From Pseudomonadota bacterium (GTDB lineage: Bacteria > Myxococcota_A > UBA9042), in assembly GCA_005792545.1 (NCBI GenBank), contig SXRM01000387.1, positions 1 through 39,105 of the forward strand: DNA of 39,105 nucleotides. The letters are read 5' to 3'. The notes beneath the pieces are model-generated. The model searched no databases and was not told the origin of the DNA. It worked only from the letters and a program-made list of their open reading frames with translations. A program made the translations under genes and the position numbers. Within the stretch, counting starts at the first letter, position 1. Every line of letters begins with the position of its first letter. Below, in pieces: positions 8,287 through 16,571 of this stretch.

Positions 8287-11200
8287 CTACTGCCGGACGA
8301 ACATGAAGGTGTGCAACGACCACGACCGCCACGACAAGGTGTTAAGATCCTTGTTGTCGTAGTGGTCGATGTCAAAGCCCTCTTTGTATCCGCGGATGAT
8401 CGTCAGCCGCAGCTGCTTGCCCTTTGGAATGCCGGGCGTGCCCTGAATCGTCGGAAAATCAGGCAGCTCGACTTCGCTCAGCGACCCCTTGGTCATGATG
8501 TTCCACACCGGCGTATCGGGACCCATACCGGGGATGCCGATGGTCACGTAGTTGAAGTGTGGTTCGACAGTCTGCGGGTCCACTGTCCATTTGAGCGTGC
8601 TGCCGACCAGGACCTGATTTTCCTTGGGCGTCGTCGCCAGCGGCGCGTAGAGGATCGGCCCCAACACCAGCTCTTGCTCGCCCAGCGCAAACACATCGCC
8701 CTTGCTGCTAGCCCACACGGCGTTGAGGGTCTTATCAACGGTCGGCAATTGTGCGTTGGCCCACTTCTTGCCGTCAAAGTGCAAAAGCGTGCCCTTATTG
8801 CCGCTGGCCCATACGTCGTCCGGCCCGGTGCCCCAGACGCTGTACAAGGTGTTGAGCGTGGGACTCTGCATCGCCTTCCAGGTGGTGCCATCAAAGCGCA
8901 GGATCTGGCCTTTTTCGCCCACAGCGTAGACCAGTTTGTCGCTTGCCGCCCACACGGACCGCAAGGCAATCGAGGTGCCGCTGGCCTGAGTCTTCCAGAC
9001 ATTGCCATCCCAGAACGCCAGGGTGCCGTACATGCCGACGGCCCACACGTGGCTGGCGTCGCTGCCGTGGATGCCTAGGAAGTTGCCGCCCGGCGAGGGG
9101 TTGTACTTGGTCACGCCGACTTTGCCGTTGACGTCGGCCACCCGGTACAGGCCCTGGGCGGCGGCGATCCACACTTCGTGGCCGTCGGGCGCCGAGGCAA
9201 GGGGGGCACCGTACACGCCGTTGTAGTTGGCGATGCCCGACAGCGCCGGTAGCTCCTTCCAGCCGGTGCCGTTGAATGCGCCGGCCACGCCATTCCAGCC
9301 GACCGTCCACACGTGGCTGGCATCGGCGCCGTGCACGGCCTTTAGGTCGCTTTTGCCGTCACCGAGCGCCTTCTGCACGGTCCAGCCGCCGCCGTTCCAG
9401 TGCACCAGCGTGCCCTGCGCGCCCACCGCGTACAGGTTGTTGGCGCTGGTGCCCCATAAGCCGTGGATGTTCTTGGGCACGCCGGTCGGCAACAGCTCAA
9501 AGTCGCCGGCACCGAGCTTGCGCAGCATCGCATCGTTACCGAAATCTTTGAGGTCGTTTTTGACCGTGATCGACACTGGAACCTGCACGTTCTCTTGCGG
9601 ATTCATGATGTTCTGGTCGATCTGGACGTTGAGCGCGATGATCGACAGCCGCGCGTCGTGGATGTCGCCGGCCAGCGCCGAGGGCAAGCGCTCGAGTTCC
9701 AGCTTGTCGGCTTCGGCTTCTTCGTAGGGCGCGAGGTTCTTTTGGTCCAGACCCGGCATGCGAATCACGCCGTCGCCGCCGAAAACCAGGTGCGCCCAGC
9801 CGGCGGTCACGATGAATGACTGCACGTTGGGCTTGGGCGCCAGCGGCCACTTCTGCGGAACGTCGAGGCGAATGTTGGCCTTGGCAGTCAGCGGCACCGT
9901 TAGCTGCACGTCCACGGTCTCGTATTTCTCGTTCGGCACCACCATCAAGTGGCGCTTGACGCCCATCACCGTCGGCGTGAACTGCTGCATGGTGTCCGCA
10001 TTGGTCGCCAGCAGAATCGCGCCCTGCTTTTTGTAGCCGCCAAAGCACACGATCGCCATTTCGCCGTAAGCCGTGGTGATCTTGTACTTGTAGCCCGTCT
10101 TGGCGCTGGCCTCGAAGCCGTTGCCCTCGGGTGGCCAGTTGTCGCGGCTCAGAATCGTCTGCTTGCTGTGGTAGCACACCGAAGTGACTTCGCCGGCGGC
10201 AGGCGCGCACACGGCCTTTTCGCCGTAGGCGTAGCACTTGAAGTTGCCGCCACAGCTCTCGGCGCACGACTTGACGCAGCGCTTGCCGTTGCCACCGCCC
10301 AGATCGACGCACTGCATGCCGCCGCCGCAGCTGTTGTCGTCAAAGCAGGTCAGGCACTGGCCGCCGGGCGCCTGGCCCTTGTTGAGCGCGTCGTTGCACG
10401 AGCCCACCGGCACGAACACATACTTGTCCAAACCGATGACCTTGCCCGAAACGCTGGGCACCGGCGGCGGCGGCGGCGGGTTGCCCGGGCTAGGTGGCGG
10501 AATCGGCGTCATCAGCAAGGTGACGTTGGTGGCGTCGAAAAGCACCACGCTCGCCGACTCGTAGCCGGTCTTGCTGGCCGAGACCATCTGCTTGCCGTAG
10601 ACGTCGTCGCCGGAAAACGTGATCTGGCCGGCCGCGTTGGTGTAGCCCTGGTACGGCGTCGCGGGGCTGGTCCACAGCATCGTGAAGGCGTCGGAGACCG
10701 GATCGCCGCTATTGGCGTCGAGCACGGTGACGTTGAGCGTGCCGTCGATGTCGGCGCCCCAGGTCCCGCCATAGGCGTTGGCCGGGTTGAAGTAGGTAAA
10801 GCCGTTCTTGAGCGTCGACTTCTGGCCGTTGAGCGCCACCTCGACGTCGACCGCGCCGACCTTGCCGGGCGGCGTCTTGCAGGTCACGTGCCCGCTGTCG
10901 ATGAACACAAAGTGGGTGGCCAGATTGCCGCCAAACCGCACCTCCATGCTCGGGCCAAAGCCGTTGCCGTGGACATGGATGTAGGTACCGCCGGCCTGGG
11001 CGCCGGTGTTCGGGTACGGTACGAACAGCTTGAGTTCCTTGCCGGTGTAGGCGTACCCGCCCTTGATCACAGCCAAGTCGCTGCCGTTGGACGCCACGAC
11101 GTCCACGTAGCCTGGGCTGCCGGGCGGCGCGATCGCTTGGATCTCGGTGTCGCTGACCACCACCACGTTCGAAGCCGGCAGCGCTCCGATCTTGACCGTG

Positions 11201-12555
11201 ACGTTGCCCTTGGAGAAGCCGGTGCCCTTGAGCACGACCTTGGTGTTGCCATCGGGCGGCCCCGAGGCCGGCGCGATGCTGGCGAGCGACAGCGCGTCGG
11301 AGTAGGCGTAGCCGCCCTTGAGCGTGTCGCTGCCCTTGCTGGTCAAAAGCGTCAGGTCGACCGGACCCGCCGCCGCGCCCTTGGGCACGATCACCTGCAG
11401 TACGTGGTCCTTGGCGACGACCGACACGATCTTGGCGCTTTTGTTGCCGACCAAAAGCGTGGTGTCGCTGGCCGACACCAGCCCGGTCGCCACCACGACC
11501 AGCGTATTGCCACCGCCGACCGGCCCAGACTTCGGCGAAACGCTCAGGATCTTGGCGCCGGCCTGCCCCTTGTCGTCCGTGAACACATAGGCCGAAGGCA
11601 ACACCGCGGTGCCGTACTTGCCCTGCGCCGAGACGTCGACCACGCCCTGACCGGGCGGCGTTACGACCTTGAGCCAACCCTTTCCAACCTCAGACACCGC
11701 GCCCTGGGCGGCGCCGAAGCGCACTTCAGTGTCTTTGCCCAAGCCGACGCCGGTGACGGTGACGGTGGTGCCGCCGACTGTTGGGCCAGCGCCCGGAGCG
11801 ACGCCGGTCAGGACCGGTGGCGCCGTGTAGAAGTAGCCATTCTTGAGCAGACCAGCGCCGCGCTGGTTGATGACGTGCACGGGCACGGCGCCAAACGAGC
11901 CGGGCGGCGTGGTGCAGATGACTTGATCGTCGCTAACGACCTGCACGCCGATGGCGGGCTTGCCGCCAATTAGCACCTGCGTGTTGCCTGAAAAGCCAGT
12001 GCCGGTGATCGCAATGGGCGTGCCGCCGCCGACCGGTCCCTCTTTGGGCTCGACCTTGGTCACGACCAGATCGTTGAAGTAGAGCAGCGCATCCGGCAGC
12101 TCGGCCGAGATCGGCGGATCGCCCGGGATGACGACGGTCACATCGACAAGGCCAGCCTCGTGTGGCGGCGTCTGCACCGACAGGGTCTTGGCGTCGACCA
12201 CGAACACGTTGTCGGCTGGTACCGGCGTGCCACCGAACAACACGCCAATGTCTGTGACAAACCCGTCGCCATAGATCATCACGGTGTCGCCGCCAGAAGT
12301 CGACGACTGCGCCGGCTCGACGCTGGTCAGCTTGAGCTTGCTCGGCGTTGCCGGCCCGGTGTCGGCTGCGACCTGCGCATCCGGTGCCACGACCGCGGTG
12401 TCGTCCTTTGGTGCCGGGCCGGTGTCAGCTGCTGTCGCCGTGTCTGCCTTTGCCGCGGGTGCTGCTGTGGTCCCCGGCTCTTCCGAGCAGCGCGCGAACA
12501 GCGCCAGCGCGACGACCAGGGCCCACCAGGAACGGGTGCGATTGCGAGCGAACAT
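8287..12555 (-). CDS. giant IPT/TIG and propeller-repeat surface lipoprotein (1422 aa)
   Basis: The hydrophobic leader ends F-A-R-C, with the candidate lipid Cys at residue 23 (Arg at -1 is unusual), followed by an Ala/Thr/Asp tether. Six consecutive IPT/TIG immunoglobulin-like domains follow at about 74-160, 163-243, 247-325, 335-419, 422-504 and 507-590. Each has a P-x-x-G-P-x-G-G-x-T...G-x-G-F/L entry and most have a T-P-P-G turn. Then come a carboxypeptidase-regulatory-like domain (about 603-685, with the T-N-A-A-G-Q-I-T-F strand), a Pro-rich hinge (686-700), a Cys-rich segment (about 720-800), a beta-rich region and a propeller array (about 1075-1320, A-S-H-V-W-A-V-G and D-D-V-W-A-S-G units). 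A strong GGAGG lies six bases before ATG 12555. The upstream stop is 16 bases away. The domain make-up suggests an extended surface adhesin or binding protein; no catalytic residues are seen. Confidence 0.87.
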   Translation of the reverse strand: MFARNRTRSWWALVVALALFARCSEEPGTTAAPAAKADTATAADTGPAPKDDTAVVAPDAQVAADTGPATPSKLKLTSVEPAQSSTSGGDTVMIYGDGFVTDIGVLFGGTPVPADNVFVVDAKTLSVQTPPHEAGLVDVTVVIPGDPPISAELPDALLYFNDLVVTKVEPKEGPVGGGTPIAITGTGFSGNTQVLIGGKPAIGVQVVSDDQVICTTPPGSFGAVPVHVINQRGAGLLKNGYFYTAPPVLTGVAPGAGPTVGGTTVTVTGVGLGKDTEVRFGAAQGAVSEVGKGWLKVVTPPGQGVVDVSAQGKYGTAVLPSAYVFTDDKGQAGAKILSVSPKSGPVGGGNTLVVVATGLVSASDTTLLVGNKSAKIVSVVAKDHVLQVIVPKGAAAGPVDLTLLTSKGSDTLKGGYAYSDALSLASIAPASGPPDGNTKVVLKGTGFSKGNVTVKIGALPASNVVVVSDTEIQAIAPPGSPGYVDVVASNGSDLAVIKGGYAYTGKELKLFVPYPNTGAQAGGTYIHVHGNGFGPSMEVRFGGNLATHFVFIDSGHVTCKTPPGKVGAVDVEVALNGQKSTLKNGFTYFNPANAYGGTWGADIDGTLNVTVLDANSGDPVSDAFTMLWTSPATPYQGYTNAAGQITFSGDDVYGKQMVSASKTGYESASVVLFDATNVTLLMTPIPPPSPGNPPPPPPVPSVSGKVIGLDKYVFVPVGSCNDALNKGQAPGGQCLTCFDDNSCGGGMQCVDLGGGNGKRCVKSCAESCGGNFKCYAYGEKAVCAPAAGEVTSVCYHSKQTILSRDNWPPEGNGFEASAKTGYKYKITTAYGEMAIVCFGGYKKQGAILLATNADTMQQFTPTVMGVKRHLMVVPNEKYETVDVQLTVPLTAKANIRLDVPQKWPLAPKPNVQSFIVTAGWAHLVFGGDGVIRMPGLDQKNLAPYEEAEADKLELERLPSALAGDIHDARLSIIALNVQIDQNIMNPQENVQVPVSITVKNDLKDFGNDAMLRKLGAGDFELLPTGVPKNIHGLWGTSANNLYAVGAQGTLVHWNGGGWTVQKALGDGKSDLKAVHGADASHVWTVGWNGVAGAFNGTGWKELPALSGIANYNGVYGAPLASAPDGHEVWIAAAQGLYRVADVNGKVGVTKYNPSPGGNFLGIHGSDASHVWAVGMYGTLAFWDGNVWKTQASGTSIALRSVWAASDKLVYAVGEKGQILRFDGTTWKAMQSPTLNTLYSVWGTGPDDVWASGNKGTLLHFDGKKWANAQLPTVDKTLNAVWASSKGDVFALGEQELVLGPILYAPLATTPKENQVLVGSTLKWTVDPQTVEPHFNYVTIGIPGMGPDTPVWNIMTKGSLSEVELPDFPTIQGTPGIPKGKQLRLTIIRGYKEGFDIDHYDNKDLNTLSWRSWSLHTFMFVRQ

Positions 12556-12571
12556 GCTGCCTCCGTGCCGG

Positions 12572-14809
12572 CTATTCGCCGGGCTCGGTAAAGAGCGTCA
12601 GGTCCTTGAGGTCCAAGCCAGCCGGGTAGCCGTAGGACACGTACTGGTCAAAGCCATACACGTCGACAGCCACCAGGGGCTTATACGGCATGCCTTCGGC
12701 GGTCGAGGTCTCGACCGTGCGCACATGGTGCACGCCGGCCGTCACGAATGCCCATGTAAACTTGTAGTTCTTGCTGACCGGCTTCCAAGCGTCGGGCGCA
12801 ATCGGCGCACCGTCGAACAGCACCTGCACATCATCGGCGCAGCTGCCGGCCTGCACTGGCTTGGTCGGCGAGGCGCACTCTTCGTCAGTCGTGCACTCTT
12901 TGCGCGGGTTGCCGCTGACGAGCGAACAACTGCGGTGGATGGGCGCGGCGATCGAGATCCAGTTCGAGTTGTACTTCTGCGGCGCCAGAAACACGTAGTC
13001 GCTGCGCCACTGCTCGATCGGAATCGCCAGCAGGAAGGCCGGATCGCCGGTCGCTGCGTCGCCCTGCTGCGCGCCGGGGCCCGGCGCGTCTTGCGACTGC
13101 ATGAAGTGGCCGACCGAGATCGGCGCCGGCTTGCCGTCCGCGTCCTTGGCGATGATCTCGAACACGCCGCCGTCGGTGTTGTTGCCGTCGCCGATGCCCT
13201 TGCCGGCCTCGAAGTCGAACCACTCGCCCGAGTCCAAAACCGGGATGTTGATGGGCTTGCCGGTGTACGGGTCTTTCTGCGGCGGAATCAGCGCGACTTT
13301 GGTGCCATCTTTGGCGGCCAGAATGCGCCACGAATCCGACTCCTGGCCACGGGGCTTGAGCTTGACCGCCACGTAGTGCGAACCCCAGGCCTTGACCGGA
13401 AACTGCTGCATCTCCAAGTGATCGGCGCAGCAGGTGATGAATTGCTGGCAGTGTTCGTTGTTGTTGCAGGTGGTCTTGCCGTCCCACTGGCACACGCCGC
13501 ACTTGTCGCCCTTGCTGATCTGGCTGTCGGTGCATTTGTCGGTGGTGCAGTGGTTGGTGTTGGGGGCGTTGGCTGCTTCGCTGCCGGCGAACACCGCAAC
13601 CTGTTGGCTGGATTGAACAACCGTGCCGGTCAGGTCCGAGCCCACCGCGTCGGTCTCGATGTTGAGCACTTCGTGCTCTTCGAGCTCAAAAGTCGCCGCC
13701 TCTTTGGACAGGTAGGACTTGATCGGGGTCTCGGTGATCTTGCCGTCGGCTTCGATCTTCTTGATGGTGCCAGGCAGTGTCTTGCGCACTTGTGGGCCAA
13801 AGGTGATGGTGACCTTGGTCTTGACCCCAGGTTTGGTGCCGACAATCGTGACAAAACCGCGCAAAATCGTGAACGATTGCTCACGCGACATCACGATGTA
13901 GTACTTGCCGAGCACCTCGTCGGGCAGCAGCAACGAAGCGTCGTTGCTGTACACATTGACGTTTTCGAGCGGGTTGAACTGATACGCGGCGACGGGTGCA
14001 GTTGAGGTCACGCGCCAGGCCAGCGGAAACTGGGTGGTGGCGTCGATATTGCGCGGTGGCAGGTTGAACACCCGCAGTTCGCCTGGTTGCAGCGGCGAGT
14101 AGTCCAGCTTGTCGGCCTTGCTGTCGTACTCCTGCACGCCGAGGTTGGTGCTGATGGTCACGCCCGACAGCAGCTTGTCCGAGGCGTTGGCGATGACGAT
14201 CGCGTACTGCGCATTGGCGGCGTCGTAGTACGAGCGGGTGCCGCCGGGTACGAAGGCGTTGTCCAGGTCGGCAGCCCAAAACGCGCAGCCAGCGTAGGTC
14301 TTGGCTTTCTTATTGAATTCGCAGCTGACCTGGCAGGCGCCGCCGACGCAGACCTGGCCTTTGTTGACGTTGCAGAACTCGCCACTTTCCCACTGGCCTT
14401 TCTTGTCGCAAACCAGGATGTGGCTGCTGTCTTTGGGGTCGCAGCCGTTGTTGCCGGGAATGCACACGGCGCAGATGCCGGGCTCGGTGCAGGTGGTCAG
14501 GAGCCCCGCGTTGTCGCGGCAGCTGATGATCTGCCAGCCCGAACCGTCGGGCGCGCACTGCTTGACCTGGCTTTCGCTGTAGCAGCCGTCGGTCGAGCCG
14601 GGCACGCAGACCTGGCCGTCGAGGAGCGCAGGCACATCTTTGCTGACTTCGGCCTTGGCGTCGGTCTTGGTCGTCGAGGCGTCCGGTCCGGATGCTACGG
14701 GCGGGTCGCTGCAGCCGGCCGCCAAGGTCAGCGCGGCAACGACCAGCAAGCCGCGCGCGTCGCAGCAGCCGACCGCCGAAAACCCTAGATCATGCTTGAA
14801 AATCGCCAT
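12572..14809 (-). CDS. IgGFc-binding-protein-like lipoprotein (745 aa)
   Basis: First gene of the lipoprotein run. With ATG 14809 the signal sequence ends in L-A-A-G-C (Cys33). An in-frame TTG at 14860 would add 17 residues before the signal and is less likely. A Cys-rich region follows (about 60-165: C-V-P-G-S-T-D-G-C-Y, C-I-P-G-N-N-G-C-D-P). The main domain begins G-C-A-F-W-A-A-D-L-D-N and continues Y-A-I-V-I-A-N-A-S, V-A-A-Y-Q-F-N-P and D-A-S-L-L-L-P. These blocks are typical of the bacterial IgGFc-binding-like domain found in many myxobacterial surface proteins. A second Cys-rich insert lies in the middle (C-G-V-C-Q-W-D-G-K-T-T-C). Immunoglobulin binding is not implied by the family name. 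An extracellular binding or structural role is inferred. Confidence 0.87.
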   Translation of the reverse strand: MAIFKHDLGFSAVGCCDARGLLVVAALTLAAGCSDPPVASGPDASTTKTDAKAEVSKDVPALLDGQVCVPGSTDGCYSESQVKQCAPDGSGWQIISCRDNAGLLTTCTEPGICAVCIPGNNGCDPKDSSHILVCDKKGQWESGEFCNVNKGQVCVGGACQVSCEFNKKAKTYAGCAFWAADLDNAFVPGGTRSYYDAANAQYAIVIANASDKLLSGVTISTNLGVQEYDSKADKLDYSPLQPGELRVFNLPPRNIDATTQFPLAWRVTSTAPVAAYQFNPLENVNVYSNDASLLLPDEVLGKYYIVMSREQSFTILRGFVTIVGTKPGVKTKVTITFGPQVRKTLPGTIKKIEADGKITETPIKSYLSKEAATFELEEHEVLNIETDAVGSDLTGTVVQSSQQVAVFAGSEAANAPNTNHCTTDKCTDSQISKGDKCGVCQWDGKTTCNNNEHCQQFITCCADHLEMQQFPVKAWGSHYVAVKLKPRGQESDSWRILAAKDGTKVALIPPQKDPYTGKPINIPVLDSGEWFDFEAGKGIGDGNNTDGGVFEIIAKDADGKPAPISVGHFMQSQDAPGPGAQQGDAATGDPAFLLAIPIEQWRSDYVFLAPQKYNSNWISIAAPIHRSCSLVSGNPRKECTTDEECASPTKPVQAGSCADDVQVLFDGAPIAPDAWKPVSKNYKFTWAFVTAGVHHVRTVETSTAEGMPYKPLVAVDVYGFDQYVSYGYPAGLDLKDLTLFTEPGE

Positions 14810-14858
14810 CCCAACCCAAGACACGCCGCGTCGTCTGTCGGTGCGCGGCGAACTGCAC

Positions 14859-14888
14859 AAGGTAGCGCGCCCGCACCGCAGCGGTCAA
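14859..14888 (-). promoter_or_regulatory. candidate sigma-70-type promoter for the lipoprotein run
   Basis: On the minus strand, TTGACC (14883-14888, five of six matches to the -35 consensus) is followed 18 bases on by TACCTT (14859-14864, three of six to -10). The predicted transcript would start about 40 bases before ATG 14809. It lies in the 155-base gap between the sigma-factor gene and the first lipoprotein gene, the only sizeable gap upstream of the run. The match is moderate and the spacer is one base longer than ideal. Confidence 0.35.
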
Positions 14889-14964
14889 ATGCGAAAAACG
14901 GGTTGCGGCTGGCGTTTTTTGGGTGGCGGACGAGTGGAGTCGCGACGCGGGGGTGCGTGTGTGA

Positions 14965-15972
14965 TCAGGCGTGGTCAGGCCCTGCGAGAAGACCGATCGG
15001 ATGCAGACCTTCCAGTGCCTTGGCGATCTTCTTTTTCAGGTTGTTCTCGATCTGGCGAACGCGCTCGCGCGAGATCCCGAAGTCCTCGCCGATGTCCTGC
15101 AAGGTCACTTCCTGGTCGGCCAGCAGTCGCTTGTTGAGGATCGCGACTTCCTTGTCGTTGAGCTGGCTGTGCAGTTCCGCGAGACGCTCGGCGACGATCG
15201 ACGACACCTCGGCGCTGGCGTACTGGTCCTCAGTGCTGGGTCCCGGCGATGCCATGGTCTCGCCCAGCGTCATGCGGCCTTCGTCGCTGATGTTGCCGTC
15301 CAGGTTCAGGTCATGGCGGGCAGCGTGGGCGGCGCGACGCCACTCTTCGACCTCGGACTCGCGCGGTGTACGCGGGCCGCGACCAGCCCGGTTGGTTTCG
15401 CGCACGGCCTCGGCGGCGATAAGAAATGTCTCATCGTCATCAGTCGCAGCATCGTCGACCACGACTTCGACTTCGACCTCGCCGTCGTCGGACTTGGCCG
15501 CGGCTTCGGCGGCGAGCCGCTTGTCCTCGGCGGCCAATTCTTCATCGGCTTCGAGGTCCGGAATGCCGCGCTTGCCAAACAGCACCCGGCGCTGCTGCGA
15601 AATCGGCCCAACCTTGACCAGCGACCACGAGTTGATGATGTAGTTCTGGATGTAAGCCTTGATCCACCACACCGCGTACGAAATCAGCCGATAGCCGCGG
15701 TCGGGCTTGAATTTGCGTACCGCCTTCATCAGGCCGATGTTGCCCTCTTGCACCAGGTCGGTGATGCGGATGTCGTAGTGCTGGAACTGGTAGGCGATCT
15801 TGACCACAAAGCGCAGGTTGGCCGTCACCAGCGCCCGGGCGGCGTCGGGGTCGCCGGTCTCCTGGAAGCGCTTGGCCAGCGCGTATTCTTGATCGCGTGT
15901 CAGCAGCGGGTAGCGGTTGACCTCGACGAGGTACTGCTCCAGCGTGTCTTTGAGAATCGGTTCGCGCGCCAT
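14965..15972 (-). CDS. RpoH-like alternative sigma factor with acidic linker insertion (335 aa)
   Basis: Sigma-70 family factor of the heat-shock (RpoH) type, directing RNA polymerase to a special promoter set. Region 2 (about 45-125) reads A-N-L-R-F-V-V-K-I-A, then D-L-V-Q-E-G-N-I-G-L-M-K-A-V, then the -10-binding S-Y-A-V-W-W-I-K-A-Y-I-Q-N-Y-I, which favours RpoH over housekeeping factors. The following Q-Q-R-R-V-L-F-G-K-R sits where RpoH proteins carry the RpoH box. Region 4 (about 260-322) has the helix-turn-helix L-Q-D-I-G-E-D-F-G-I-S-R-E-R-V-R-Q-I-E. Between them is an unusual linker with an acidic block (about 161-182), making the protein some 50 residues longer than E. coli RpoH. Start chosen at ATG 15972 with GAGG seven bases upstream; an in-frame ATG at 16104 would add 44 poorly conserved residues. 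The regulon is unknown. Confidence 0.88.
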   Translation of the reverse strand: MAREPILKDTLEQYLVEVNRYPLLTRDQEYALAKRFQETGDPDAARALVTANLRFVVKIAYQFQHYDIRITDLVQEGNIGLMKAVRKFKPDRGYRLISYAVWWIKAYIQNYIINSWSLVKVGPISQQRRVLFGKRGIPDLEADEELAAEDKRLAAEAAAKSDDGEVEVEVVVDDAATDDDETFLIAAEAVRETNRAGRGPRTPRESEVEEWRRAAHAARHDLNLDGNISDEGRMTLGETMASPGPSTEDQYASAEVSSIVAERLAELHSQLNDKEVAILNKRLLADQEVTLQDIGEDFGISRERVRQIENNLKKKIAKALEGLHPIGLLAGPDHA

Positions 15973-16143
15973 CGGGCGCCCTCGCAGTGCGCTGTGCGGC
16001 GCGCGGGCCGCGGCCGTTGCGCCAAGGATAGGGTTGAATTCAGGAGCCGTGCGGTCGGTCGAACTGCGCGCCAAAGGCATTGTGCTGCGCATTGCGGTGT
16101 GCATGCTAGTGGAGCTTTGCTTCCGGGTACAGTTCCCGGTCGC

Positions 16144-16172
16144 TTGACAACACGCGGGCTGCCCGCGACATT
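16144..16172 (+). promoter_or_regulatory. candidate sigma-70-type promoter for the DUF1844/regulator run
   Basis: A perfect TTGACA (16144-16149) is followed 17 bases later by GACATT (16167-16172, three of six to the -10 consensus). It lies in the 296-base gap between the divergent sigma-factor and DUF1844 genes, about 100 bases before the DUF1844 start. The -35 is strong and the -10 weak, which would suit an activated or repressed promoter. Confidence 0.4.
16153..16167. repeat. 15-base inverted repeat inside the candidate promoter spacer
   Basis: CGCGGG (16153-16158) and CCCGCG (16162-16167) are perfect inverted arms around CTG. They sit between the -35 and -10 elements and could form an operator. 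Another inverted pair, CCGGG/CCCGG, lies upstream at 16123-16139. GC-rich genomes produce such palindromes by chance, so functional confidence is low. Confidence 0.35.
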
Positions 16173-16268
16173 CCCGGCCTGCGCGCAGGGCCCGGTGGCG
16201 CTGGCGCAGAGATCAGCACAGGCTACCTTTGACCCGTACCCGCAATGTCGTGGTGCGCGAGGCGCAAG

Positions 16269-16523
16269 GTGAAGATCGATTTTCAGACGTTCGTGCTGTC
16301 GCTGGCCGGCACCGCCATGGTGCACTTGGGTCGGGTGCCGGATCCCTCGGGCCAGGGCGGACAGGTCAACCTCGAGATGGCCCGCCAGACCGTCGACATC
16401 TTGACCATGCTGCGCGACAAGACCCACGGCAACCTCGACTCGACCGAGTCGACGCTGCTGGACCGGGTGCTGCACGACCTGCGCCTGGCCTTCGTCGAAG
16501 AATCGCGCAAGTCGGCGTCTTGA
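16269..16523 (+). CDS. DUF1844 family protein (84 aa)
   Basis: Small, probably cytoplasmic protein of the DUF1844 family; no biochemical role is known. Matching blocks are F-Q-T-F-V-L-S-L-A-G-T-A-M-V-H-L-G at the start, then P-D-P, then A-R-Q-T-V-D-I-L-T-M-L-R-D-K-T-H-G-N-L and the final L-L-D-R-V-L-H-D-L-R-L-A-F-V-E. Start chosen as GTG 16269, preceded by GAGG six bases upstream; an in-frame ATG at 16245 without a ribosome site would add eight residues. It is the first gene of a plus-strand run and ends 48 bases before the regulator start. In other Proteobacteria, DUF1844 genes also occur singly, so the link to the regulator is only positional. Confidence 0.87.
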   Translation: MKIDFQTFVLSLAGTAMVHLGRVPDPSGQGGQVNLEMARQTVDILTMLRDKTHGNLDSTESTLLDRVLHDLRLAFVEESRKSAS

Positions 16524-16571
16524 TGTCCAATGCCCCCCACGACCTCGGCCGCGCGCGGCGCGGGAGAGCAG

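Noticed and set aside
14810-14860. TTG start at 14860 for the IgGFc-like lipoprotein
   Set aside because: It adds an Arg-rich segment in front of an otherwise complete lipoprotein signal; ATG 14809 fits better.
14894-14919. Inverted repeat AAAAACG...CGTTTTT as a terminator after the sigma-factor gene
   Set aside because: The stem is only seven pairs, mostly A-T, with a 12-base loop and no GC-rich core before the T-run, so it does not fit an intrinsic terminator.
15973-16104. ATG 16104 as the start of the sigma factor
   Set aside because: The extra 44 residues look unlike sigma-factor sequence, and ATG 15972 has a well-placed GAGG and starts just before the conserved region.
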